Source: Limnobacter olei (GTDB lineage: Bacteria; Pseudomonadota; Gammaproteobacteria; Burkholderiales; Burkholderiaceae_B). Taken from it: a DNA stretch of 64,000 nt. The stretch covers positions 1 to 64,000 of the forward strand of contig NZ_JARFJD010000003.1 of NCBI RefSeq assembly GCF_029087225.1, in the 5' to 3' direction. This document shows, one piece after another, positions 1 through 9,119 of this stretch. The position numbers and the translations under genes were made by a program. Numbering within the stretch: position 1 is the first letter of the stretch; each line of letters starts with the position of its first letter. Under the pieces are notes generated by a model. That model saw nothing but the letters and a program-made list of their open reading frames with translations, had not been told where the DNA came from and made no database searches.

Positions 1-129
1 TCCACCTGTCAAACACTTTTGCGAAGAAATTTGTATTTTTCTGCAACACATCAAAAGTATGTTCCAACCACCCCACAAGACGATGAAAACAAGCCCCTGA
101 AGCACAAGGATTTTTTTCAGAGTTGCACA

Positions 130-155
130 AAAAACAGGCTCCCGAAGGAGCCCTG
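130..155 (-). terminator. Rho-independent terminator after the enoyl-CoA hydratase gene
   Basis: On the minus strand an 8-bp GC-rich stem (CAGGCTCC against GGAGCC-CTG with one bulged C, tetraloop at 143-146) is followed by a run of T. It lies about 95 bases past the stop of the hydratase gene. No gene was seen in 1-250. Confidence 0.75.
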
Positions 156-250
156 AAAATATTTCATTTTTTTGACGCCCAAGCCCTTTAAAAAGAGCTT
201 TGAACCCATTTAATTCCAATTTAATTCAAATTAATTTGAAAAATTCGGTC

Positions 251-1027
251 TTATTTGTTCTTGAAGTCGGGCTTCCGCTTCTCAACGAAGGCCGCCATGC
301 CCTCTTTTTGATCTTCAGTGGCAAACAAACTGTGGAACATGCGGCGCTCAAAAAGCACTCCTTCGGACAAAGACCCTTCGAATGCACGATTAATGCTTTC
401 TTTGGCCATCATGACAGAGGGATTTGAATAGGCGGCAATCACCGTGGCCGCCTCAATGGCTTCGTCCAGGCATTTGTCAGCGGGGACTACACGGGAAACC
501 AGCCCTGCACGCTCGGCTTCTGCGGCATCCATGAGACGACCAGTCAAACAGAGGTCCATGGCTTTGGCTTTGCTGATGGCACGGGGCAGGCGTTGGGTAC
601 CGCCAGCGCCGGGAATGATGCCAAGCTTGATTTCAGGTTGACCGAATTTGGCGTTGTCTGCACAGATGATGAAGTCGGTCATCATGGCCAGCTCGCAACC
701 ACCGCCCAAAGCGAAACCACGGACAGCGGCAATCACAGGTTTGCGAATATTGCGGATGGTTTCCCAGTTGCGAGTGATGTATTCGCTTTTATAGACATCC
801 ATGTAAGTAAATGAGGCCATGGCACCAATGTCGGCCCCGGCAGCAAAGGCCTTGTCGTTGCCAGTGATGACCATGGCACCGATGTTGTCATCGGAATCGA
901 AGTCCATCAAAGCCTGGCCCAACTCCGTCATCAACTGGTCGTTAAGCGCATTCAGCACTTGGGGGCGGTTCAAGCGCACCAAGCCCACCTTGCCGATGGT
1001 TTCTACGAGGATGGTTTCATAGTTCAT
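251..1027 (-). CDS. Enoyl-CoA hydratase (crotonase family)
   Basis: This 258-residue crotonase-fold protein should add water to trans-2-enoyl-CoA in beta-oxidation or a related acyl-CoA pathway in the cytoplasm. The length is typical of single-domain hydratases. The oxyanion-hole segment AAGADIGAM lies near residues 62-70. Both catalytic glutamates of true hydratases are present: Glu112 in GGGCEL and Glu132 in GQPEIKLG, spaced 20 residues apart as in the rat mitochondrial enzyme (Glu144/Glu164). The gene stands alone, is divergent from the SDR gene, and is followed by its own terminator. Other acyl-CoA genes (CaiB-type, fadD, fadE) lie at the far end of the window. The substrate chain length cannot be read from the sequence. 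Confidence 0.93.
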   Translation of the reverse strand: MNYETILVETIGKVGLVRLNRPQVLNALNDQLMTELGQALMDFDSDDNIGAMVITGNDKAFAAGADIGAMASFTYMDVYKSEYITRNWETIRNIRKPVIAAVRGFALGGGCELAMMTDFIICADNAKFGQPEIKLGIIPGAGGTQRLPRAISKAKAMDLCLTGRLMDAAEAERAGLVSRVVPADKCLDEAIEAATVIAAYSNPSVMMAKESINRAFEGSLSEGVLFERRMFHSLFATEDQKEGMAAFVEKRKPDFKNK

Positions 1028-1135
1028 GTTTAGTCTCCAGCTTATTAATTAATAGGGATGGGGAAAGTCTAACCGTTCAAATTCGAGGAATTGACGACTA
1101 AAAAGAGTTTTGAAGGAAGACGTGACTTTATTTTC

Positions 1136-1173
1136 TGTCTAGGACAAAATAGGGGCACTTTGGACAAAACAGG
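1136..1173 (+). promoter_or_regulatory. Candidate operator: palindrome plus direct repeat before the SDR/photolyase-like operon
   Basis: A palindrome TGTC-TAG-GACA (1136-1146) is flanked by T and A runs. Its right half belongs to GGACAAAATAGG (1142-1153), which recurs as GGACAAAACAGG (1162-1173) exactly 20 bp further on, 11 of 12 bases identical. Two helical turns of spacing just upstream of the ATG at 1183 suggest a regulator site. The regulator is unknown. Confidence 0.4.
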
Positions 1174-1182
1174 TAGTAAATA

Positions 1183-1929
1183 ATGACAAAGTGCGTATTT
1201 GTGATGGGCGCCAATAGTGCGATTGCCCAAGAATTAATTCAGCTGTGCGTGAATTCGGGCCAGGAGGTAGTTGCTGCGGGACGAGATGCCGCCGTGCTTG
1301 AGGCTCTTTATGGCAACACCCCGAAGGTACATATAGTAGAAGTTCAGGCCTGTGACTCCAGTTCAGTGGACGCGGCTTTTCAGGCTGTGGTTGCAGAAGG
1401 CCGGCATGTTGATGGCTACGCACATTGCGTGGGTTCCATTTTGGTGGCTCCACTCGTTAAAACCAGCGACGCTCAACTTGACAGCGTCATGCAGGTCAAC
1501 CTGCTTTCGGCCATGTACGGCTTGAGGGCGTTTTTGAAACAAGCGAAGGCTCAAGGTGTAGGTGGCTCAGCAGTGCTGGTGTCGACCTGTGCAACGGGGA
1601 TCGGTGTACCCAATCACGAGGCGATTGCGGCGGCGAAGGCTGGCGTTGAAGGCCTGGCCAAATCAGCAGCTGCCACACATGCGGCTGACAATATTCGGAT
1701 TAACGTGGTTGCGCCGGGTTTGACTGACTCCCCTATTGCTTCGGCGTTTCTGAAAAGCGACATGATGCGGGCAGCAAGTGCCAAGCAATACCCCCTGCAG
1801 GGTGTTAACACACCAGCCGAAGTTGCCCAAGCGATGCATTGGTTGCTAAGCGATGGCGCCAGCAGGATGACCGGCGCCGTATTAAATATCGATGGGGGAT
1901 TCCGAAATATCCGCCCTCTTGTGAAGTAA
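1183..1929 (+). CDS. Atypical short-chain dehydrogenase/reductase family protein
   Basis: This is a 248-residue Rossmann-fold SDR. The nucleotide-binding motif near residues 9-16 (GANSAIAQ) is a variant of TGxxxGIG. The usual YxxxK catalytic motif reads Ile148-xxx-Lys152 (in HEAIAAAK), so the catalytic Tyr is replaced while Lys is kept. The C-terminal end (GAVLNIDGGFR) is typical of SDRs. Related SDRs with a similar AIAAAK segment exist, so the change may be a subfamily trait and not damage. The gene heads a forward run with the photolyase-like and DUF3429 genes, with 29 bases to the next ATG. The substrate is unknown. Confidence 0.85.
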   Translation: MTKCVFVMGANSAIAQELIQLCVNSGQEVVAAGRDAAVLEALYGNTPKVHIVEVQACDSSSVDAAFQAVVAEGRHVDGYAHCVGSILVAPLVKTSDAQLDSVMQVNLLSAMYGLRAFLKQAKAQGVGGSAVLVSTCATGIGVPNHEAIAAAKAGVEGLAKSAAATHAADNIRINVVAPGLTDSPIASAFLKSDMMRAASAKQYPLQGVNTPAEVAQAMHWLLSDGASRMTGAVLNIDGGFRNIRPLVK

Positions 1930-1958
1930 ACCCCATCCGATTGACAGAAGGGCTAGCC

Positions 1959-3239
1959 ATGCAGTACCAGACACCCAACAAATTTGAACCGAGCCGCCAT
2001 GCCGCATTGGATGCATTGGCAAAGGTAGACCCGGTACTTTACAGTCGCACCAGGAATTTTCTGGACGGAGCAGTGACAGGCCTGTCCCCATGGATTACCC
2101 ATGGTTATTTGAGCGTTCGGGAAGCCACCCAAGTGTTGATGGAGAAATATCGCCTGAGTTTTGAGGACAAGCTGATTTTCGAGTTCGCTTGGCGCGAGTT
2201 CTTTAAACATGCGCATGCTGAGTTAGGCAATGGGATTCTAAGTGATGTACGCAGACCTGTTTGGTCGGGCAGGTACAACCAACAATTGCCGGACGATATC
2301 CGGGAAGGCCGAACTGGGGTTGAAGCAATCGATGCCGGGGTGGCCTTGCTTTACGAAACTGGCTATTTGCACAACCATGTGCGAATGTGGATTGCCTCGT
2401 ATGTAGTACACATGCGCAAGGTGCACTGGAAAGTGGGCGCGGACTGGATGTATGCCCATTTGCTGGATGGAGACCTGGCCTCCAACCATTTGAGCTGGCA
2501 GTGGGTTGCAGGTACGTTCAGCCACAAACCATACGTGTTTAACTCGGACAATGTGAAGAAATACGCTCCGAAATGGGATTGTAGTGGTACTGCGATCGAC
2601 ACCGACTATGAAGACCTTGAATCGATCGCTCGGAGCAAACGCGATGTGGGGCGCGAGAAAAATGCGCCACCCGTTGGAGTCGCTGAGCCGACTAGCCACC
2701 GCTTCGATCTTGAGCTATTGAGCGATACGCTGAAGCGCAAGACGGTGGATCTTCGCCAGCAAGCTGGTGTTGACTCGTGCAGCGCACTGATGAGTAACTT
2801 CAAGAAGATCAATTTGGTTCACCCTTGGGACCTAAAAGCTTGTTTTGATTTAACGCAAAGTGGTGAGTTGCGAGTGGGGCTGATTGACTGTGCTTTTCAC
2901 AAAGCGCACCCGTGGAATAAACAGCGATGGGACTTCGTGTTGAACGCCATGGAAACGGGCTGCGACCAGATCTGGGTTGTGAACACGGATGACATTGGAC
3001 ACTGCACAAGCATGCTGGCTGGCTTCATGAAAACCGGCGCCGAGTTTGAAATAAGAGAAACATTGAATTCAGGCTACTTGATGATGGGGCGATGCTTTCC
3101 GGTGCGATGGGCACTAGAGGACAAGCTGCTGCCGAACCCGACCCGCTTTCAACAGAGTTTTTCGCGCTTTTACAGAGAAGCCACCTTGATGGCAGGTAGC
3201 CTGGAAGAGGCGATACATGGCGGCATTTTGGTGGATTGA
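1959..3239 (+). CDS. Photolyase/cryptochrome-like FAD-binding protein lacking the usual N-terminal antenna domain
   Basis: The ATG at 1959 has an AGAAGGG ribosome site; the open frame extends further upstream but overlaps the SDR gene. The 426-residue protein begins directly with the helical FAD-binding part of the photolyase/cryptochrome family: GLSPWITHGYLS, FEFAWREFFKH, YLHNHVRMWIASYVVH and a DLASNHLSWQWVAGTFSHKPY-type segment, which in the family form the flavin pocket. The alpha/beta antenna domain that normally comes first is absent. In its place a C-terminal stretch (about residues 285-390) has beta-alpha character (LVHPWDLKA, then ELRVGLIDCAF) and might be that domain in permuted order; this is inference. 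It abuts the DUF3429 gene (3-base gap). It may be a light sensor or repair enzyme. Confidence 0.82.
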   Translation: MQYQTPNKFEPSRHAALDALAKVDPVLYSRTRNFLDGAVTGLSPWITHGYLSVREATQVLMEKYRLSFEDKLIFEFAWREFFKHAHAELGNGILSDVRRPVWSGRYNQQLPDDIREGRTGVEAIDAGVALLYETGYLHNHVRMWIASYVVHMRKVHWKVGADWMYAHLLDGDLASNHLSWQWVAGTFSHKPYVFNSDNVKKYAPKWDCSGTAIDTDYEDLESIARSKRDVGREKNAPPVGVAEPTSHRFDLELLSDTLKRKTVDLRQQAGVDSCSALMSNFKKINLVHPWDLKACFDLTQSGELRVGLIDCAFHKAHPWNKQRWDFVLNAMETGCDQIWVVNTDDIGHCTSMLAGFMKTGAEFEIRETLNSGYLMMGRCFPVRWALEDKLLPNPTRFQQSFSRFYREATLMAGSLEEAIHGGILVD

Positions 3240-3242
3240 CAA

Positions 3243-3725
3243 ATGGCACAGGCATTGAAAACGCACTGGATGAGTGTTCTTGGTTACGCAGGATTGATTC
3301 CTTTTTTGGGTTTGGCCGTACTGACCGGGATTTACACCGGCACGGAGACTGCCGGCCAACTGGCCAACTACAACCTGATTTATGCCTTGTGCATTGTTTC
3401 GTTTCTGGGCGCTGTGCATTGGGGATTGGCCATTTCGCTGAGTAGCCAGGACCAAGCCACCTACCTCGCGGGACTGGACCAAGCGGAATTTGAAACTCGA
3501 AGTTTTATCTGGGGTGTGACGCCCTCGCTGCTGGCGTGGTTGGCCGGCGCATTTTCACCACCACAGTTCACCCTGTGGATTCTTGCACTGATTCTGGGTT
3601 TGGTGTGGCTGGTGGACCAACGCTTTTTAAAACCCATGAAAGCGTTTGATGCTTACCTGCGCTTGAGAAACCATCTGACTTTGGGTGCAATTCTTGGATT
3701 GCTGGTGACCGCCTGCTTTGCCTAA
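3243..3725 (+). CDS. DUF3429 family inner-membrane protein
   Basis: This 160-residue hydrophobic protein has about five predicted membrane segments and the LGYAGLIPFLGLA signature near residues 11-23 that I associate with DUF3429. The conserved GAVHWGLA segment lies near residues 56-63. The function of the family is unknown. The start lies 3 bases after the stop of the photolyase-like gene, so the two are almost certainly co-transcribed, and proteins of this kind are often found beside photolyase-type genes. It is followed by a perfect palindrome and then by the acuI-like gene. Confidence 0.8.
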   Translation: MAQALKTHWMSVLGYAGLIPFLGLAVLTGIYTGTETAGQLANYNLIYALCIVSFLGAVHWGLAISLSSQDQATYLAGLDQAEFETRSFIWGVTPSLLAWLAGAFSPPQFTLWILALILGLVWLVDQRFLKPMKAFDAYLRLRNHLTLGAILGLLVTACFA

Positions 3726-3731
3726 TGGTGT

Positions 3732-3748
3732 AGTCTTGAATCAAGACT
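3732..3748. promoter_or_regulatory. Perfect 17-bp palindrome between the DUF3429 gene and acuI
   Basis: AGTCTTGA and TCAAGACT flank a single central A, giving an uninterrupted 8-bp inverted repeat 25 bases before the acuI start. No T run follows, so it is not a clear terminator. A regulator-binding site for acuI is the more likely reading. Confidence 0.35.
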
Positions 3749-3773
3749 GATCAGAAGCAAGGATGGAAAAAGT

Positions 3774-4757
3774 ATGTTCAAGGCGGTATTTCTTCAGAAA
3801 AACGAACAAGGCGAATTCAAGGCCAGTGTTGAAGAGCTGGACGAGACTCAGTTGCCTGGATCTGGCGATGTGCTGGTTCAAATTTCCCACTCTACTCTCA
3901 ATTACAAAGACGGCTTGGCCATTTGCAACAAGTCGCCCGTGGTACGCCAGTGGCCCATGGTGGCGGGTATTGACGGCGCGGGTACTGTGCTGGAAAGTGC
4001 CCACCCTGGATTCAAACCTGGAGATGAAGTGATTCTGAATGGGTTCGGTGTGGGTGAGACCCATTGGGGCTGTCTGGCAGAAAAAGCCAAATTGAAGGGC
4101 GACTGGCTGATCAAACGCCCCGAGGGCCTGAGTGCGGCGCAGGCGATGGCAATTGGCACTGCGGGCTACACGGCCATGTTGTGTGTGCTGGGCCTGGAGA
4201 AAAGCGGTGTAAAACCAGAGAGCGGTGAAATTTTGGTGACGGGTGCGACCGGTGGTGTCGGCAGCATTGCTATTGTGCTGTTGAACAAGCTTGGATACAC
4301 CGTTGTTGCCACCAGCGGAAAACCTGAGCAAGCCGAGTTTCTGAAAGGCTTGGGTGCCAGTGAGGTATTGGACCGCAAGTTGCTGAGTGAACCCGGGAAA
4401 CCCTTGCAACGGGAGCGATGGGCTGGTGTAGTGGACTGTGTGGGTTCGCACACTTTGGCCAATGCTTGTGCACAAACAAAATACGGCGGCACAGTGACCG
4501 CTTGTGGATTGGCTCAAGGCATGGATTTGCCCTCTTCAGTGGCGCCGTTCATTTTGAGAGGTGTTGCCTTGAAAGGGATTGATTCAGTAATGGCGCCGCT
4601 TGCGGTACGTGAAGAGGCATGGCGCAGACTGGCTTCAGACCTCGATTTGAAAAAGCTGAATGATTTGACTCGCACCCTTTCATTGGAGGGCGCGATTGAG
4701 GCTGCCGCGGAAATTATGGCGGGAACAAACACTGGCCGAGTGTTGATCAAAATTTAA
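3774..4757 (+). CDS. acuI: Acrylyl-CoA reductase-like zinc-free MDR oxidoreductase (AcuI/YhdH family)
   Basis: This 327-residue medium-chain reductase belongs to the AcuI/YhdH family, which reduces acrylyl-CoA to propionyl-CoA with NADPH. Family features include the N-terminal GroES-like domain with HSTLNYKDGLAI (near residue 41), PMVAGIDGAGTV, and the Rossmann motif GATGGVGSIA (near residue 150), followed by ATSGK, which fits NADPH preference. The length matches the family (about 325). No structural zinc cysteines are apparent. It is preceded by a 17-bp palindrome and followed after 16 bases by the M61 peptidase gene. Physiologically it would detoxify acrylyl-CoA arising in propionate or DMSP-type metabolism. 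The exact substrate here is inferred from the family only. Confidence 0.86.
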   Translation: MFKAVFLQKNEQGEFKASVEELDETQLPGSGDVLVQISHSTLNYKDGLAICNKSPVVRQWPMVAGIDGAGTVLESAHPGFKPGDEVILNGFGVGETHWGCLAEKAKLKGDWLIKRPEGLSAAQAMAIGTAGYTAMLCVLGLEKSGVKPESGEILVTGATGGVGSIAIVLLNKLGYTVVATSGKPEQAEFLKGLGASEVLDRKLLSEPGKPLQRERWAGVVDCVGSHTLANACAQTKYGGTVTACGLAQGMDLPSSVAPFILRGVALKGIDSVMAPLAVREEAWRRLASDLDLKKLNDLTRTLSLEGAIEAAAEIMAGTNTGRVLIKI

Positions 4758-4773
4758 TATACAGACAATTGAC

Positions 4774-6609
4774 ATGTTGCATTACCAAGTCACGGTGGCA
4801 GACCCGAAAGGCCACTATTTCGATGTTCAGCTGCAATTCGAAATTGCACCGCAACAACTGCAAGGCCCTGAGGACAAGCGCTGGATTGATTTGAGCTTGC
4901 CCACCTGGATTCCGGGTAGCTACCTGATTCGGGAGTTTTCCCGAAATGTGCTGTATGTGCGAGCGAGCGTGGGGTCGCTTGAAACTGCTTGCACCCGGGA
5001 AAAAAAGGATACTTGGCGTGTTCAAGTGGATGCCGCGCAACTTGTGCCGGCTTCGCAATCACTGTTAATTCAGTGCGAATGGCGGGTGTACGCCTGGGAT
5101 TTGTCAGTACGCGGTGCACACCTGGATGATACTCATGGTTTTTTCAACGGGACCAGCTTGTTTTTGTGCCCAAAGGGATTTGAACAAAAAGCAGTTGAAT
5201 TAACCATTTCAAGACCTGGGGAGTATTTGCAGGATTGGCTAATTGCCTGTGGTTTGCCCAGCCAGCCAGGCACATTGAAAGACACTCATGGTTGCCCGGT
5301 TTTGCGAGCGGGTAGCTCAGTCAAGTTTAAGGCAACCGACTTTGACAGCTTGATCGATCACCCGGTGGAAATGGGTGAATTGCAGGTTGAAAGTTTCTCT
5401 GCCTTCGGCGTTGAACATATATTCGCCGTGTATGGTGCCGATACAGACCTAGATTTGCAGCGCATTTGCAATGACATGAAACCGGTGTGCGAAGCGCAAA
5501 TTGCCCTGTTCGAGCCAGAAACCAGGCAAGCGCCATTTGAACGCTATGTGTTTATGCTGCATGCAACTGACAACGGCTACGGTGGACTGGAACACAGAAA
5601 CAGCACCGCCTTGCTTTTCAACACCAATGAACTGCCGCAACGCGGCGTTGAGAAAGCACCCAAAGGCTACGAAGGTTTTCTGGGGCTTTGCAGCCATGAG
5701 TACTTTCATTCATGGAACGTGAAGCGTATGAAGCCCGCCGCATTTGTTCCCTACGATTTGACCCAGGAGAACTACACTCGACTACTTTGGATTTTTGAAG
5801 GCTTCACTTCCTACTACGACGATGTGATGCTGGCGCGCGCGGGCAAACTGAGTGAAGAGGCTTACCTGAAAAGCGTGGGTAGAAACATTGCGCAGGTGAT
5901 GAAGGGACCTGGCCGTTTGAACCAAAGCGTGGCCGACAGTTCTTTCGATGCCTGGACCAAATACTACCGACAGGACGAAAACGCACCCAACGCCATTGTG
6001 AGTTATTACACCAAAGGCTCGCTGGTGGCTTTGTGTATTGATTCCGCACTTCGACGGCAAACCGGCGGACAAAAATGCCTGGACGATGTGATGCGACTGA
6101 TGTGGCAAAGAAAGGGATTAAGCGGAGAGGGATTACAGGAAAACGAATTTCCAGGTTTGGTGCTTGAAGCCACTGGAGTTGACCTTGGACAGGAAATTTC
6201 GCAGTGGACACAGAGCACGGAAGAGCTGCCACTGGGCGATGCGTTAAAGGCTTATGGTTTTACACTCAACCAAACCCAGAATGATGAGCAGATTTACCTC
6301 GGCTTACACGGCCAATTCAAAGCCGAAGGCATGTTGGTAAAACAGGTGATCAACGGCAGCCCAGCGCATGCAAGCGGAATTTCAGCAGGCGATTTACTGG
6401 TGGCTTTGGGCGAAAAAAGACTGACTGAAACGCACTACAAACGGCTGTTGGCAGCAAGCAAGCCAGGCGCTGAACTGCGGGCAGTTGCATTTCGAGCGGA
6501 GCGATTGCTGGAATTTAATTTGGTGGCAGGCAAACCGGTGTCTAATGAATGGACGATCCAGAAACTGGAACAGATTGAGGGCGATACTGTTCCTGCTCCA
6601 TGGCTTTAA
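4774..6609 (+). CDS. M61-family metallopeptidase with a PDZ domain
   Basis: This 611-residue protein of the glycyl-aminopeptidase (M61) type has the zinc motif HEYFH at residues 308-312 followed by SWNVKRMKP, and the third likely zinc ligand, Glu342, in [12 protein letters not shown]. The N-terminal 200 residues form the beta-rich domain of the family. A PDZ domain occupies about residues 500-590 ([28 protein letters not shown]). No signal peptide is evident, so it is probably cytoplasmic. Its stop overlaps the convergent trpC stop by 3 bases, so the two transcripts collide. The peptide substrate is not predictable. Confidence 0.9.
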   Translation: MLHYQVTVADPKGHYFDVQLQFEIAPQQLQGPEDKRWIDLSLPTWIPGSYLIREFSRNVLYVRASVGSLETACTREKKDTWRVQVDAAQLVPASQSLLIQCEWRVYAWDLSVRGAHLDDTHGFFNGTSLFLCPKGFEQKAVELTISRPGEYLQDWLIACGLPSQPGTLKDTHGCPVLRAGSSVKFKATDFDSLIDHPVEMGELQVESFSAFGVEHIFAVYGADTDLDLQRICNDMKPVCEAQIALFEPETRQAPFERYVFMLHATDNGYGGLEHRNSTALLFNTNELPQRGVEKAPKGYEGFLGLCSHEYFHSWNVKRMKPAAFVPYDLTQENYTRLLWIFEGFTSYYDDVMLARAGKLSEEAYLKSVGRNIAQVMKGPGRLNQSVADSSFDAWTKYYRQDENAPNAIVSYYTKGSLVALCIDSALRRQTGGQKCLDDVMRLMWQRKGLSGEGLQENEFPGLVLEATGVDLGQEISQWTQSTEELPLGDALKAYGFTLNQTQNDEQIYLGLHGQFKAEGMLVKQVINGSPAHASGISAGDLLVALGEKRLTETHYKRLLAASKPGAELRAVAFRAERLLEFNLVAGKPVSNEWTIQKLEQIEGDTVPAPWL

Positions 6610-7394
6610 TAAAAAAGATCGGCCAGCGCCTGGCCTGGCGAGGGTGCTCTCATGAACGCCTCGCCTACCAAGAACGCATGGACTTCGTTTGATCTCATCA
6701 ATGCCACATCTTCACGGGTGGCTATGCCACTCTCGGTGATCAACAAATGTTCAGGGCCTACCCTGCCCTTTAGATCGAGCGTGGTTTGCAATGAGGTTTC
6801 GAAGGTTCGCAAATTTCGGTTGTTCACGCCGATTAAAGGTGTTTTTAACTGCAAGGCAATGTCCATTTCTTGTGCATCGTGCACTTCCACCAGCACATCC
6901 ATACCCAGTTCATTGGCACATTGCTCGAGTTCCAGCAGTTGAGGCAGCTGCAAGGCCGAAACAATCAACAAGATGGCGTCAGCACCCAAACCACGGGCTT
7001 GCACAACCTGATAGGTGTCGATGATGAAATCTTTTCGGATGCAAGGCAGGCCGCTGGCTTCGCGGGCCATGTCAAGGTACTGGGGCGCGCCTTTGAAGTA
7101 TTGAATATCGGTGAGAACTGACAGGCAGGTTGCACCATGCTCGGCGTAACTTTTCGCAATTTCAACGGGGTCGAAGGGTTCGCGCAAAATACCTTTGCTG
7201 GGGCTGGCACGTTTTACCTCTGCAATGACAGCTGGCAAACCTTTGGCCACCGCAGTTTTCATGGCATTGGCGAAACCTCGCGTTGGTGCCAACCTGGCGG
7301 CTTTTGCCAACCATTGCACTTCAGACAATACCTGTTTGCCCTGCGCAATCTCTTGGCGTTTTGTGGCGAGAATTTGGTCAAGAATGTCGCTCAT
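6606..7394 (-). CDS. trpC: Indole-3-glycerol-phosphate synthase
   Basis: TrpC closes the indole ring of tryptophan by converting CdRP to indole-3-glycerol phosphate. The 262-residue single-domain TIM barrel starts with [16 protein letters not shown]. It carries the catalytic-lysine segments [13 protein letters not shown] and [13 protein letters not shown], the [12 protein letters not shown] strand, and the phosphate-binding ITESGIAT and [10 protein letters not shown] motifs. It is the last gene of the reverse trp block, 9 bases after trpD, and it is monofunctional (no TrpF fusion). Its stop overlaps the convergent M61 gene stop. Confidence 0.97.
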   Translation of the reverse strand: MSDILDQILATKRQEIAQGKQVLSEVQWLAKAARLAPTRGFANAMKTAVAKGLPAVIAEVKRASPSKGILREPFDPVEIAKSYAEHGATCLSVLTDIQYFKGAPQYLDMAREASGLPCIRKDFIIDTYQVVQARGLGADAILLIVSALQLPQLLELEQCANELGMDVLVEVHDAQEMDIALQLKTPLIGVNNRNLRTFETSLQTTLDLKGRVGPEHLLITESGIATREDVALMRSNEVHAFLVGEAFMRAPSPGQALADLFY

Positions 7395-7403
7395 GATGCT
7401 GCC

Positions 7404-8441
7404 TTATTGCTCAATCGATTTGGTGAAATCGACAAATTCATTGAGTTTGCGTATCGCTGCTCCACTGGATACTGTTGCGCGGGCGATATCGATGCCCTCC
7501 TTCAGGCTGCTAGCGACTCCTGCCGTATACAGGCCTGCTGCGCTGTTGAGCAACACGATGTCGCCGATGGCACCACCCTTGCCGTTCAATGCATGGAAAA
7601 TTTTGTCGCGAGACTCTTGAACAGAACCGGCATGCAAGCTGCCATGCGATGCACGAGTGAGGCCGAAATCTTCGGGTTTGATGCTGTAGTGCTTAATTTC
7701 GCCATCACGCAGCTCCGCGATATTTGAGTCGCATTCGATACACAATTCATCCATGCCATTTTCACCATGAACAATCAGCGCTTGCACAGAACCCAATCGC
7801 CGAAGCACTTCAGCCTGCAATTCCAGTAAATTGGCGCTGTACACACCCATGACCTGTCGCTTGGCATTGGCCGGGTTGGTCAGTGGGCCGAGAATGTTGA
7901 ACACGGTGCGCACACCCAGTTCTTTGCGAACCGGACCTGCAAAACGCATGGCGCTGTGGTGGTTGGGCGCAAACATGAAGCCGATGCCGACCTGCTCAAT
8001 GGATTGAGCCACCTGGACAGGCTTCAGATTGATGTTGACCCCAAGCAATTCGAGCACATCGGCACTGCCCGAATTTGACGACACACTGCGTCCTCCATGC
8101 TTGCCCACTTTTGCACCAGCACCAGCCAGCACAAACATACAGGCTGTTGAGATGTTGAAGGTTTGTGCACCATCGCCACCGGTGCCGCACAGGTCAACCA
8201 CCTCAGTACCTGCGGGTAATTCAACCGGGGTGACCAGATCCCGCATGACTTGTGCAGCTGCCGCCACTTCCTCTGCTGTTTCGCCTTTGACCCGCAAACC
8301 CACCAGCAAACCCGCGATTTGCGCTGTAGTTAGGCCGCCACTTAACAATTGCTGAAATGCAGCGCGCGTCAGTTCGTGCGACAGATCGTGCCCAGCAAGC
8401 AATTGATTCAGAACGGCAGAGTAGTTAATTGGCTGGGACAT
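7404..8441 (-). CDS. trpD: Anthranilate phosphoribosyltransferase
   Basis: TrpD transfers phosphoribosyl from PRPP to anthranilate. The ATG at 8441 (MSQPINYS) is preferred over an upstream in-frame TTG at 8456, giving 345 residues, which is typical. The glycine-rich PRPP loop DLCGTGGDGAQTFNIST is followed by KHGGRSVSSNSGSADVLELLG and FMFAPNHHSAMR, all family signatures. It sits 20 bases after trpG and 9 before trpC, clearly in one transcript. Confidence 0.97.
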   Translation of the reverse strand: MSQPINYSAVLNQLLAGHDLSHELTRAAFQQLLSGGLTTAQIAGLLVGLRVKGETAEEVAAAAQVMRDLVTPVELPAGTEVVDLCGTGGDGAQTFNISTACMFVLAGAGAKVGKHGGRSVSSNSGSADVLELLGVNINLKPVQVAQSIEQVGIGFMFAPNHHSAMRFAGPVRKELGVRTVFNILGPLTNPANAKRQVMGVYSANLLELQAEVLRRLGSVQALIVHGENGMDELCIECDSNIAELRDGEIKHYSIKPEDFGLTRASHGSLHAGSVQESRDKIFHALNGKGGAIGDIVLLNSAAGLYTAGVASSLKEGIDIARATVSSGAAIRKLNEFVDFTKSIEQ

Positions 8442-8461
8442 GAGATTTCGATGCAAAGTGT

Positions 8462-9031
8462 TTAATTAACGCGCTTGAGGAAATTTTTCAACAGATCGTG
8501 ACCGCGGTCGCTGAGAATGGACTCGGGGTGAAACTGAACACCCTCGACGTCGAGGGTTTTGTGGCGCACCCCCATAATTTCTCCATCCGCCGTCTCTGCG
8601 GTGATCTCGAGACAGTCAGGCAAGCTTTCCCGCTCGATGGCCAGAGAGTGGTAACGGATGCAGGTGAGTGGATTGGGCAAATCTTCGAACACACCCATAT
8701 TTCGGTGATGTACCGGTGATGTTTTGCCGTGCATGATTGTTTTTGCACGCACCACCTTGCCACCAAAAGCTTCTCCGATCGCTTGATGCCCCAAACACAC
8801 GCCCAACACTGGCACCACGCCGGCCATGCGCTGGATGATTTCGATGGATACGCCGGCTTGCGCGGGTGAACAAGGGCCTGGCGACACACACACTGCACTC
8901 GGCTTGAGCGCCAAGGCTTCATCGACCGTGATGGCATCGTTGCGAACAACATGCACTTGCTGGCCCAACTCCCCGAAATACTGGACGAGATTAAAAGTAA
9001 AACTGTCGTAATTGTCGATCATCAACAGCAT
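8462..9031 (-). CDS. trpG: Anthranilate synthase glutamine amidotransferase subunit
   Basis: TrpG provides ammonia from glutamine to TrpE. The 189-residue class I amidotransferase has the nucleophile Cys79 in [15 protein letters not shown] and the His168/Glu170 pair in QFHPES. The N-terminus [18 protein letters not shown] is diagnostic of TrpG/PabA, so it may also serve folate synthesis if no separate pabA exists. It is 20 bases upstream of trpD. The 88-base gap to the preceding receiver-like gene leaves room for a promoter, though no clear one was seen. Confidence 0.95.
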   Translation of the reverse strand: MLLMIDNYDSFTFNLVQYFGELGQQVHVVRNDAITVDEALALKPSAVCVSPGPCSPAQAGVSIEIIQRMAGVVPVLGVCLGHQAIGEAFGGKVVRAKTIMHGKTSPVHHRNMGVFEDLPNPLTCIRYHSLAIERESLPDCLEITAETADGEIMGVRHKTLDVEGVQFHPESILSDRGHDLLKNFLKRVN

Positions 9032-9119
9032 GATGGGCCTGCATATTGGCGTAAAAAAGGATGGCTTTCACCGGAACACGCAAAATTATAGCACATGCCC
9101 CCACCCCGCCTGGCGCATT

